Positions 56,561 through 64,000 of a DNA stretch of 64,000 nucleotides are shown one piece after another. The notes beneath the pieces were generated by a model. That model made no database searches. It saw only the letters and a program-made list of their open reading frames with translations, and was not told the DNA's origin. Every line of letters starts with the position of its first letter. The first letter of the stretch is position 1. Source of the DNA: an uncultured Alphaproteobacteria bacterium. Its GTDB lineage: Bacteria; Pseudomonadota; Alphaproteobacteria; CAAGCB01; CAG-977. Made by a program: the position numbers and the translations under genes. The stretch spans positions 1 through 64,000 of the forward strand of contig CALXOZ010000005.1 of assembly GCA_944390195.1 (NCBI GenBank). The letters are read 5' to 3'.

Positions 56561-57130
56561 TTATTTTTCTGTTTTCTCCTGTTCTTTTCTTTTCCGCTCC
56601 CGTTCCCGTTGTTTCCTTTCCAACCATAGATCTGATTTTTCCTGCGAATTATCTGCCCATCTTTGATCGAACAATTTTTGGTGTTGCATGGCATAGTCAG
56701 GTTCATTGATAAAAATATCGCAAACTTCTTCATTTTTATATACGGCGGGTTCTGTCCAGTTAAAAGAACCGCTGGATACAGAAACTCCATCATAAATAGC
56801 AACTTTTGTATGCATGATGCGTTTGTGCGTGTGGACGCGTAAAGGAATATTTTCCGCTATAAATTCCCATATTCGTGACGATTTGCCTGCCGCTTGGACT
56901 TTATCAGTCAAAATACGTATTTTTACACCTCGATGGTAAGCGTCGATAACAGCCTTTACAAGGCGTTCATTATTAATAGAATAAACAGAAATATCTATAT
57001 AATTTGTTGATTTCTCAATCAATTCAATGAGCTTCTTTTCGCATTCCACTGATTGTAAAACAACAGATTCCGCATAAATCCTGAAAGGGAATAAAAAAAT
57101 AGAACTCACAAAAAAAATTTTAAGTAACAT
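56561..57130 (-). CDS. Secreted phospholipase D-like nuclease (single HKD motif)
   Basis: 189 residues. A signal peptide (LLKIFFVSSIFLFPFRIYA) is cleaved near residue 20. The PLD domain has one HKD motif: MHTKVAIYDGVSVSSGSFNW (His-x-Lys near residue 107). KSTNYIDISVYSINNERL early in the domain is typical. Single-motif members such as Nuc/EndA act as dimers on DNA. The C-terminus is a highly charged Arg/Glu/Lys tail that could bind nucleic acid or be disordered. Confidence 0.85.
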   Translation of the reverse strand: MLLKIFFVSSIFLFPFRIYAESVVLQSVECEKKLIELIEKSTNYIDISVYSINNERLVKAVIDAYHRGVKIRILTDKVQAAGKSSRIWEFIAENIPLRVHTHKRIMHTKVAIYDGVSVSSGSFNWTEPAVYKNEEVCDIFINEPDYAMQHQKLFDQRWADNSQEKSDLWLERKQRERERKRKEQEKTEK

Positions 57131-57173
57131 CCCGCTTATCCTTATTTTTCAAGGAGCGTAGTTTAGCAGGATT

Positions 57174-57204
57174 TTTTAAAAAAAAAAGCCCCATAAAAGG
57201 GGCT
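57174..57204 (-). terminator. Rho-independent terminator after the glutaredoxin gene
   Basis: AAGCCCC (57185-57191) pairs with GGGGCTT (57198-57204). On the minus strand it follows the glutaredoxin stop by 16 bases and is followed by a long run of T. Confidence 0.93.
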
Positions 57205-57220
57205 TCTCGTAATGCGTGTG

Positions 57221-57520
57221 TTATTTGTAGATTTTTTCTGCAGTGAATTTATTAATATAATCGCTGCTGCCAATGAATTTCCCGTCAACAAAAAGCTGAG
57301 GAAAATGAGTATAATTGGTGTATTGACGAATGCCGTCGAATAAGTCGGGATCGGAAAACACATCAATACTTTTATATTCTACACCGGCTTCGGTCAATTT
57401 TTTGGACGCGTCCGCCGAAAAGCCGCAGCGAGGATGAGAAGGTGTGCCTTTCATAAACAAAACAACGTGATTATTTTTCAAAACGCGTTGAATACGTTGA
57501 AACATATCGCTCTTTGTCAT
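57221..57520 (-). CDS. grxD: Monothiol glutaredoxin, Grx4 type
   Basis: 99 residues from the ATG at 57520; an upstream in-frame start adds 16 unsupported residues. The single-cysteine active site CGFS is at residues 32-35, preceded by MKGTPSHPR. FPQLFVDGKFIGSSDYI near the end binds glutathione. Grx4-type proteins carry [2Fe-2S] clusters and pass them to target proteins. In Alphaproteobacteria it often follows bolA; no bolA is adjacent here. Confidence 0.94.
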   Translation of the reverse strand: MTKSDMFQRIQRVLKNNHVVLFMKGTPSHPRCGFSADASKKLTEAGVEYKSIDVFSDPDLFDGIRQYTNYTHFPQLFVDGKFIGSSDYINKFTAEKIYK

Positions 57521-57695
57521 TACTGTATTCCTTCTAAAAGAGTTGACAACAACCAATAATGCCGCCAATCGACATTAATATGCTTTTTCCTGTTAAAAGC
57601 CTCTGTCCTTTCTCTTTTTCTCTATAAAACATTATATACCAATCTTACGATATATAAAAAGATTAATTACCTTGACCGTTTCAACTGTCGTAATA

Positions 57696-60600
57696 TTATG
57701 AAGCTGGACGAAGCACGGGGGCATTTGTTCTTTTTATAAGATCATCTTCCAAAGATTCAGTCGGTTCTATCAACGGCTTGTTATCGTTTGACAAATCAGA
57801 CGGTTGATTGATACCATTTTCAGAGCTTGTGTTTTCATTTTCCATACCTGATTGAGGATCTTTAACACTATCTTCTTCTGGAACTTCTTTTTTCTTAAAA
57901 CGATTAGGGTTCGGTTGGCGCTCTATAAAGATGATCGTTTCAACTTCACCATATTCGTTTACTCTTTCAGTTACTGTTTCCTTAATGATATCCAATTGGT
58001 CTAAATCTCTGGGGGCAGGGGTATCCTTTATCTCATTTGCCTGATTATCAGCTTGCTCTTTTGAGGTCTCTTTAGCAGGCTCTTTTGCTTCGGAAGCTTT
58101 CACTCCTTCTTCGGGCGCTTTACCGGCAACGTCTTTACTCAGAGCGACCGCTTGTTCTTTTGAGTCCTCTTTAGCAGGCTCTTTTGCTTCGGAAGCTTTC
58201 ACCCCTTCTTCGGGTGCTTTACCGGCATCGTCTTTAGCTTGATCGACGGAAGGTTCTTTTGCCGCCTCTTTTGCAGGTTCTTGCGTTTCGGAAGCTTTCA
58301 CCCCTTCTTCGGGCGCTTTACCACCAGCGTCTTTAGCTTGAACGACGGAAGGTTCTTTTGCCGCCTCTTTTGCGGGTTCTTGCGTTTCGGAAGCTTTCAC
58401 TCCTTCTTCGGGCGCTTTGCCGGCAACGTCTTTAGCTTGATCAGAACTTGCTCCAGAAACCGGTTGAGAGTTTGTTTGTATACCGGTAGATGTCTGTTCT
58501 CTGTCTTTTGTTTTTTGATTGTCAGACGTATCTGTCGGGAATAATTCCAAAGTTGTTTTCTGTCCCTCTTTTATATTTACAGTCTTCCATTTTTCTTCGG
58601 GCATTTTAACTTTGGGCAAAACGATTGGCTGGGGCAATTCTCCAAATTCATCTCTTTTCACGACTCTTTTTTTCGCTTTTTTAGGTTTGCTTGCCTTACG
58701 TTTTTCTTTTGCTTTTACTTTCGAAGATTTTGCGCTGACGCTTGATTTTCCTTTTCCGGATTTATCTTTGGTAAGCTCTTTTTTATCTTGAGATGCTTTT
58801 TTAGACTCGACAGTTTCTTTTTCAGAAGAGGGAATTAAGTCGATATTAACTGATTCCGATTCTTCTTCAATTTCAACCGTATCATCCGATCCGTCATATA
58901 AAACAGAATACTCATCATCTTCTGATATTGCAGCCGATTCTTCTACATCAACTTCTTCTGATAAAACAGCTCCTGCAGATTCGATTAATTCAGACTGTTT
59001 AATGAAAGCAGGATCTTGTTTTAGTTCATCATGTTGTAATTCTTCCGGAGCGACTGAAACAGACGGGACTTTCTCGGTTTCTCCTTTTTCCCGACCGGCT
59101 TGTTTTGAATCCGGTACAGAAGAGACCTTTTCATCCTTTGTTTGTTTTTCTTGCAAAGCTTTGTGTTCCGGCTTTTTGGTCGGAATTGGCACAAAATCGG
59201 TTGTTTTTCTTTTAATGTTTTCCGTATCATCCTCTTGCAAGAAAGAAGGCGGAGCGACAAAACCGATTTTCGCTTTTTCTTGTGGGTCGACAGACTTTAA
59301 TTGTTCGTCCAATGAAGCCATATAAGCTTGTCCCCCTTGTTCAAGCCAAGAGGCGTAAAGTTTGTCGAAATTTGAAGAAACTTTATAATTTTTTGACGCG
59401 GACGAGTTTAACCAAGCCAGTGATTTTTCTTGTTCTTCCCGTGTGAAGTTTGAAAAATCGGGTCGTTTGCAACTTGTTATGTTTTTACCTAAGACATTAT
59501 TTGCAATTAATGTTCCGATGTCGCAAACTTTATTATTGATATCAAACTTTTTATTGGACGGTTTATAAATGGCGAATGATGACGCCATATTGTGCTTAAA
59601 GCGGTAAATTGCTTTGTCTGTGCGTGTCAAGGATTGATAATCGTCCTTGTCTTTTTGAATGCCATCCCCCTTATCGCCATGGATAACGATGGTTGTTTTA
59701 TTTAATAAACGGGCGTTATCCAGATCATTGATGAGATATTGGATTTGCGCATAAGTGCAAAACAGTTGTTGATTATAATCCTGCCAACGTTTCAACTCTG
59801 CATTTTTTTCCTTTTCATCCGTATACGGTGCATGGCTCCGCCATGTCATTGGATCAAGTTTGAGTTGGCAATTTTGATCGTAAACATAAGGATAATGAGG
59901 CAAATTCAAATGGGCGAAAAAGACGTTCTTTCCTGTCGAATTTAAAACGTCTTTACGCAAGTGAGCCAACACAAGAGGTTGTCCGACTGGTAAAGAGCGG
60001 GAAAGCGGGTTCCCTAAAAAAGCAATATCCGAAGTATCCATAAAGTTGCTTAACTTTTGTTGGAGAAATTTCGCCAGATTTTCACCGAAAGGCATGGAGT
60101 AAAGGAAGTGTCCTGCCAGTAACATCAGTCTGGAAGAGGTTGTCAGATCCGTGTAATAAAGAGCTCCCAAAGGTGCGGGAAAAGTTTTGCACAAATCGAC
60201 ATTTTTCGCGTCGTCTCCTTTGCAAAAGTCGAACGGATATGTCTGGTAAACATTCAAACGGTATCCCTGTTTTTTCAGTTCAGCAAACAAGTCGTTTTTG
60301 GTCGTGTAGACTTTTGCGTCTTGAGAACTGACATAATAAGCGGCATCATCCTTGTTGAACATATCATTATCGATTTTTGTTCGTGCGGGATTCAAAATGT
60401 TACCGATATTACGGTATTTATTCGGGTAACGCAGGTATGCCGAAGGGAAAAAGGTAAAATTGTTTGCTTTATAAAAAGCGGGAATGAAACTTGGATTGAA
60501 TGGCAGAGCGTCCGGATCTGGAGTTTTAGGATTTAAATTCCGCCAGCTTTCAACGGCTGTGGGATACCCTGCATGATCGGCTAAGACCAGATAGATCAGG

Positions 60601-61220
60601 TTTTCCGTTTTTTGTTTCGACCCTCCTGCCTCCGGCAGCGTTATTTGATCGACTTGAGGTATGATTTGTTTCGACGCTGTGTTAAGCAACAAAAACAACG
60701 CGACTAAGACAGGCAGGGATAAAAATGCCATGGCGCTACCTTTAAAAGTGTTTAAAACGGCAAAAAAGCCGATTGCAGTTACGATAGCAACAATCTGATT
60801 GCCATTTTCTGCAATGTAATCTGACAATCCGGCAGGAAGGAATGATATGTAGTGCGTAAAGTATGTGCCGATATTATCGGGATAAATCAGCCCGAGGATA
60901 TAGGCAATAGCCCCCCCGGCTACGATGGCGACAAACAGACGAGCCAGAATCCGCCAAAAAGACAATAGGAATAAACTGAGAAAGGAAAATACGAACAACC
61001 CGAAACAGGCGAGTAACACCTCTGGTTGAATTTCGTTGTTTAAAATCAGTGGATACTTGTTTTCGTGCAAGAACAGCAAGAAAGTGTAAGTCCCGAGGAA
61101 AAAGATAAATAAAGAGGCGTGCAGATAAAAAGTAACGAATGATTCGCTTTTTTGAGAAAGCGCCACTTCTTTTTGTTTTCTTCTTCTGTGTTTTTTTTCT
61201 ATGCGATCTGTTTGAGCCAT
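57696..61220 (-). CDS. Large membrane protein with alkaline-phosphatase-fold domain and repeat-rich tail
   Basis: 1174 residues from the ATG at 61220. A basic N-terminus is followed by five membrane spans (about 25-195), as in EptA/LtaS-type transferases. The next domain (about 200-600) looks like the alkaline phosphatase/sulfatase fold: NLIYLVLADHAGYPT, HLNLPHYPYVYD, TTIVIHGDKGDG where typical members have a DHG metal motif. The usual nucleophile context is not clear. From about residue 700 the chain is acidic, Lys/Glu/Pro/Ser-rich and disordered, with a basic patch (KAKEKRKASKPKKAKKRVVKR split around 870) and four 33-residue repeats. Possible envelope-modifying enzyme; function unproven. 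Confidence 0.7.
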   Translation of the reverse strand: MAQTDRIEKKHRRRKQKEVALSQKSESFVTFYLHASLFIFFLGTYTFLLFLHENKYPLILNNEIQPEVLLACFGLFVFSFLSLFLLSFWRILARLFVAIVAGGAIAYILGLIYPDNIGTYFTHYISFLPAGLSDYIAENGNQIVAIVTAIGFFAVLNTFKGSAMAFLSLPVLVALFLLLNTASKQIIPQVDQITLPEAGGSKQKTENLIYLVLADHAGYPTAVESWRNLNPKTPDPDALPFNPSFIPAFYKANNFTFFPSAYLRYPNKYRNIGNILNPARTKIDNDMFNKDDAAYYVSSQDAKVYTTKNDLFAELKKQGYRLNVYQTYPFDFCKGDDAKNVDLCKTFPAPLGALYYTDLTTSSRLMLLAGHFLYSMPFGENLAKFLQQKLSNFMDTSDIAFLGNPLSRSLPVGQPLVLAHLRKDVLNSTGKNVFFAHLNLPHYPYVYDQNCQLKLDPMTWRSHAPYTDEKEKNAELKRWQDYNQQLFCTYAQIQYLINDLDNARLLNKTTIVIHGDKGDGIQKDKDDYQSLTRTDKAIYRFKHNMASSFAIYKPSNKKFDINNKVCDIGTLIANNVLGKNITSCKRPDFSNFTREEQEKSLAWLNSSASKNYKVSSNFDKLYASWLEQGGQAYMASLDEQLKSVDPQEKAKIGFVAPPSFLQEDDTENIKRKTTDFVPIPTKKPEHKALQEKQTKDEKVSSVPDSKQAGREKGETEKVPSVSVAPEELQHDELKQDPAFIKQSELIESAGAVLSEEVDVEESAAISEDDEYSVLYDGSDDTVEIEEESESVNIDLIPSSEKETVESKKASQDKKELTKDKSGKGKSSVSAKSSKVKAKEKRKASKPKKAKKRVVKRDEFGELPQPIVLPKVKMPEEKWKTVNIKEGQKTTLELFPTDTSDNQKTKDREQTSTGIQTNSQPVSGASSDQAKDVAGKAPEEGVKASETQEPAKEAAKEPSVVQAKDAGGKAPEEGVKASETQEPAKEAAKEPSVDQAKDDAGKAPEEGVKASEAKEPAKEDSKEQAVALSKDVAGKAPEEGVKASEAKEPAKETSKEQADNQANEIKDTPAPRDLDQLDIIKETVTERVNEYGEVETIIFIERQPNPNRFKKKEVPEEDSVKDPQSGMENENTSSENGINQPSDLSNDNKPLIEPTESLEDDLIKRTNAPVLRPAS
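58048..58443 (-). repeat. Four 99-bp tandem repeats in the tail of the large membrane protein
   Basis: The core GGAAGCTTTCAC recurs at 58092, 58191, 58290 and 58389, an exact 99-base period. Each unit encodes 33 residues with KAPEEGVKASE and EPAKE. Units 1-2 and units 3-4 resemble each other most, which points to stepwise duplication. Confidence 0.92.
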
Positions 61221-61319
61221 ACCTGTTTTTCCATTAAGCAAACATAAGTCTAGTATTTATTCATAGACTCGCATAAATTATAAGTCAATTTTTCCGTGTT
61301 AATTTAGAGAAGATATTTT

Positions 61320-63167
61320 ATGTCATTCGATTTGATTTTACAAAATGCCGTTCGTTTGCACGAACAGGGAAGGTTGGATGAAGCCGAAACGGCTTATCGT
61401 CAATTATTAGAGATAAATCAAGAACATACTGATGTTTTACATTTGCTTGGAATGATCGCCATGCAAAAAAAATCGTATGATTCAGCGATTGAATTGTTAT
61501 ACAAAGCCGTTCGTTTGGCTCCTCAAACAATAGCCTATGAATTCACATTGGCGCAGGCTTTGCAAGAATCGGGGCATCCGAAAGAGGCTTTGGAACATTA
61601 TAAGGTTGTTTTGGATCAAGACGATTCTTTACCCGAAGTTTATCACAACATGGGAATCATTTTCAGATTCCAAGGTGAAACGGATCGGGCAAAACAGATG
61701 TTTCAAAAAGCGATAGATCTCAGGTCGGATTTTTCATCGGCTTATGTGAATTTGGCACTTATCGCGCGCGATGAGAATCTTTATCCGGAGGCTTTGGATT
61801 TTTTGGATAAAGCTGTTCAATGCGATCCCCGAAATCCCGAATCGTATGCCCAGAAAGCTGTAACCTGCCGGCTGATGCAACGGTATTCGGAAGCGTTGGA
61901 TTTGTATGAACAGGCGCTTTCTTTGCAATCGAACAATCCTGTTTATTTGAATGGATTGGGGATTACTTTTGAATGTCTGGGACGTTTGGATGAAGCGATT
62001 GACGCTTACAACCGGTCTGTTGAAAGTGATCCGTCTTTTGCCGACGCGTATAATAACCGTGCAAATGTTCTAGCTAAACTCGGTAAACATTGGGAAGCCG
62101 AAGACGATTATAAAAAGGCTGTAAAATTGGATCCTTCGTTTGCCTCCGCCTATAATAATCTTGGCGCTTTGTTGTACGATCACGGACGTTGGCAAGAGGC
62201 TTTGGAATGTTATCGTAAAGCTTTTATCATAAATCCGAAACAGGCGGAAACCTGTTGCAACCTCGCGATGGTTGTCAAAGAAACCGGAGATCCTGCCGAA
62301 GCGGTCGGTTTGTATTTCAATGCCTTGGCATTGGATCCGTCTTTGCATAAAGTTCATCATTATCTGGCTCAAACTTTGTATGATTTGTACCGTGGAGAAC
62401 AGGATGACGCAAAAGAAATGGCAAAGAATTTAGCCGGTAAGTGGAAACAATTTTTCCCCGATAACCCGATTGCGAATTATGTGTGCAAGGCCTTGAACGG
62501 AGAGGATATTTCTCAGGCGGATCGGGCTTATGTCAAAGAAATGTTCGACGATTTCGCTGATTCTTTTGAAACGACGTTAGCAAAACTGGATTACCAAACA
62601 CCGGAAATATTGAAATCTTTTTTGGAAAAAAAGACGCAAAAGATTAAAATTCTGGATGCCGGATGCGCGACCGGCAACAATGCGTTTTGTCTTAGACCCC
62701 ATGCGAGTTTTTTAATCGGGATTGACCTGTCGGATAAAATGGTGCGGGAAGCGCGTAAAAAAAATATGTATGATGTCTTGGAAGAGACGGATATCACTGA
62801 ATTCTGTAACAGAAATCCATCATCATTCGATCTGGTTGTTATAACAGACGTCATGTGTTATTTCGGTAATATCGAACCATTGCTTTGCGCAATTTTTTGT
62901 GCTTTGGATGATAAAGGAGAAGTTTTTTTGACTTTTGAAAAACAAGAAAAAGGTGAAGAAAATTTTGTTCTGCAGCCTTGCGGACGTTTTGCGCACAATA
63001 AAAACTACGTTGTCAATACCCTGCGGCATCTTGGATTTCATCAGGTCGATGCACAAGACCGGATCCTGCGTTACGAAGACGGGAAACCTGTCGCAGGAGT
63101 GGTTGTAACAGCCGAAAAAATAACAAAAATAAACTCAAAACTGGACAATAATGACAAGAAAGATTAA
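61320..63167 (+). CDS. TPR protein fused to a SAM-dependent methyltransferase
   Basis: 615 residues. About ten to eleven tetratricopeptide repeats fill residues 1-360 (for example DAYNNRANVLAKLGKHWEAE and SAYNNLGALLYDHGRWQEAL). A linker (DRAYVKEMFDDFADSFETTL) leads to a class I methyltransferase with motif I KILDAGCATGNNAFCL near residue 445 and a DLVVITDVMCYFG motif. This domain order is seen in predicted TPR-repeat methyltransferases of Proteobacteria. The substrate is unknown. Divergent from the large membrane protein; the end overlaps the next gene by 17 bases. Confidence 0.87.
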   Translation: MSFDLILQNAVRLHEQGRLDEAETAYRQLLEINQEHTDVLHLLGMIAMQKKSYDSAIELLYKAVRLAPQTIAYEFTLAQALQESGHPKEALEHYKVVLDQDDSLPEVYHNMGIIFRFQGETDRAKQMFQKAIDLRSDFSSAYVNLALIARDENLYPEALDFLDKAVQCDPRNPESYAQKAVTCRLMQRYSEALDLYEQALSLQSNNPVYLNGLGITFECLGRLDEAIDAYNRSVESDPSFADAYNNRANVLAKLGKHWEAEDDYKKAVKLDPSFASAYNNLGALLYDHGRWQEALECYRKAFIINPKQAETCCNLAMVVKETGDPAEAVGLYFNALALDPSLHKVHHYLAQTLYDLYRGEQDDAKEMAKNLAGKWKQFFPDNPIANYVCKALNGEDISQADRAYVKEMFDDFADSFETTLAKLDYQTPEILKSFLEKKTQKIKILDAGCATGNNAFCLRPHASFLIGIDLSDKMVREARKKNMYDVLEETDITEFCNRNPSSFDLVVITDVMCYFGNIEPLLCAIFCALDDKGEVFLTFEKQEKGEENFVLQPCGRFAHNKNYVVNTLRHLGFHQVDAQDRILRYEDGKPVAGVVVTAEKITKINSKLDNNDKKD

Positions 63168-63855
63168 AATCCGCTATTGTGTAGTCAGTATCATCCTTAT
63201 TACACTCGTTTTTTTGACATTAATATGGAGAAAACAAATGCCCCAGTATAACTGGAATGAAATCCCCGACACGCAAAATGAAATTTTAATAAAGAAAATA
63301 AATGAATTATCTTCTTTTAAAATGTTTACTCCCGGACGTGCACATTTAACAATTACGGATCTGCCATTTTATTCTAAATTCAAATTGTTGCAAGCAACAA
63401 CGTTTTCTTCCATTCCGCCTGTAACAATGCATTATCTCGTTTCCGGAAACGGAGAAGATGCCGAAGTTATTAAGATGAACGGAACGCGTGAACCGATTTT
63501 CGAAAACAATCACCGCGCCGGTTTGATTTTGAATGCCCAGACGGTCGTCGCTTATGCAACATTCGTTTTAGGGGCGGTTCAAACGGAAGAAGGTTCTTTG
63601 CGTTTGGTCGAAAGTGTCGATGAAAACACTTTTACGGATACGCCGACCCCCCAACAACGTAAAGAAGTAACCCACCTGATCCGTCCGGCAAAAGTTGTCG
63701 AAACCGCCGACGGATTCAATTTGGATGTCATTATGTTATATGGCGATTCCGTTTATCGTGCCGACTTGGAAGTTAAAAAAGACGGCTTTATTGAAATCAA
63801 GGAAGAGGAATTATTGGCTCAAGGGCTTCCGATCCGCCCTATTTTCTTGGAATAA
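63151..63855 (+). CDS. Hypothetical protein, possibly membrane-anchored
   Basis: 234 residues from the ATG at 63151, which overlaps the methyltransferase gene. The first residues form a convincing single anchor (CVVSIILITLVFLTLIW). A second candidate start at 63238 has a better ribosome site (GGAG 8 bases upstream) and would give a soluble 205-residue protein. The remainder is mixed alpha/beta with PGRAHLTITDLPFYSKFKLL and RAGLILNAQTVVAYATFVLG. I do not recognise the family. It precedes an aldehyde dehydrogenase gene by 20 bases. Confidence 0.65.
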   Translation: MTRKIKIRYCVVSIILITLVFLTLIWRKQMPQYNWNEIPDTQNEILIKKINELSSFKMFTPGRAHLTITDLPFYSKFKLLQATTFSSIPPVTMHYLVSGNGEDAEVIKMNGTREPIFENNHRAGLILNAQTVVAYATFVLGAVQTEEGSLRLVESVDENTFTDTPTPQQRKEVTHLIRPAKVVETADGFNLDVIMLYGDSVYRADLEVKKDGFIEIKEEELLAQGLPIRPIFLE

Positions 63856-63875
63856 ACAGATAAAAGACGGTGCCT

Positions 63876-64000
63876 ATGTTCAACCGCGTTGCAGAAATTG
63901 TTAAACGCCTGAATCTTGATCTGGAATTTATTTCCAGCGGGAATTGTGTCGATTGTTCTCCTGTAACGGGAGAACAAATCGCTTCTTTCCCTTTAAATGA
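63876..64000 (+). CDS. Aldehyde dehydrogenase family protein, N-terminus (partial)
   Basis: The 41 visible codons include NCVDCSPVTGEQIASFPL, the SPxTGExI strand found near the start of NAD(P)-dependent aldehyde dehydrogenases. The window ends before the catalytic region, so subfamily is open; members with this short start include aminoadipate-semialdehyde dehydrogenases. It probably shares a transcript with the preceding hypothetical gene. Confidence 0.55.
   Translation, partial: MFNRVAEIVKRLNLDLEFISSGNCVDCSPVTGEQIASFPLN

Noticed and set aside
58239-58544. 101-codon plus-strand open frame opposite the large membrane protein
   Set aside because: It is a reverse-strand image of the 99-bp repeats, giving a repetitive Phe/Arg/Cys-rich product.

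Overview
The window reads as a contiguous piece of an alphaproteobacterial chromosome with moderately low G+C and the standard genetic code (UGA is used as a stop). Evidence for the lineage: the tuf-tRNA-Trp-secE-nusG-rplK-rplA-rplJ-rplL-rpoB-rpoC order, a Ros/MucR regulator, an hsp20-DUF1150 pair behind a CTTG-N18-CCTATAT RpoH-type promoter, an Atp12-type F1-ATPase assembly factor, a Ppx/GppA-RlmE pair, and CcaA-free housekeeping gene content typical of the class. YgeW/YgeY/YgeX homologues, a TM1266-type small regulator usually seen with [FeFe]-hydrogenase systems, and a POT peptide transporter suggest an anaerobic or fermentative, probably host-associated (gut) alphaproteobacterium. That habitat is inference.

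Layout. 1-12200: end of tuf, tRNA-Trp, and the secE/nusG/ribosomal protein/RNA polymerase operon, with structured leaders before rplK, rplJ, rplL and rpoB, closed by a strong terminator. 12240-14900: two lineage-specific proteins, one carrying 138-bp tandem repeats, then about 900 bases with only a degenerate reading frame. 14900-21100: mostly minus-strand accessory and housekeeping genes (esterase + ATP-grasp pair, nitroreductase, XerC, acetyltransferase, transaldolase-like aldolase), with marC on the plus strand. 21150-26340: priA, ppx/gppA, rlmE, rsmB. 26350-29790: a B3/B4-domain protein divergent from ygeW-ygeY. 30295-35920: rarA, rluC, AsmA-like, short Atp12, acylphosphatase, small acetyltransferase, tRNA-Leu(GAG). 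36000-40490: radical SAM protein, POT transporter, an AT-rich gene-poor stretch with a decayed minus-strand gene, and an HNH-type protein. 40900-45060: prephenate dehydratase, outer-membrane barrel, TerC, membrane-anchored amidohydrolase. 45080-46870: heat-shock promoter, ROSE-like thermometer, hsp20, DUF1150, DTW-domain tRNA-modifying enzyme, TM1266-like regulator. 47400-50580: SUKH protein, queA, mucR, ycgN, ygjP-like metallopeptidase. 50770-55050: divergent AnmK homologue and lipoprotein, ygeX, and a divergently transcribed RutE-like nitroreductase. 55200-64000: envelope-type genes (polytopic membrane protein, PLD nuclease, a large alkaline-phosphatase-fold membrane protein with a 99-bp-repeat tail), glutaredoxin, a TPR-methyltransferase fusion, a hypothetical protein and the start of an aldehyde dehydrogenase.

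No rRNA gene, insertion sequence, prophage, CRISPR array or plasmid-type origin was seen. The points most worth following are the candidate RNA thermometer at hsp20, the split ygeW-ygeY / ygeX set (anaerobic purine or urate catabolism in an alphaproteobacterium) with a cysteine-rich extension on YgeW, the two repeat-bearing proteins, the divergent AnmK homologue, and the decayed gene at 39284-39706.
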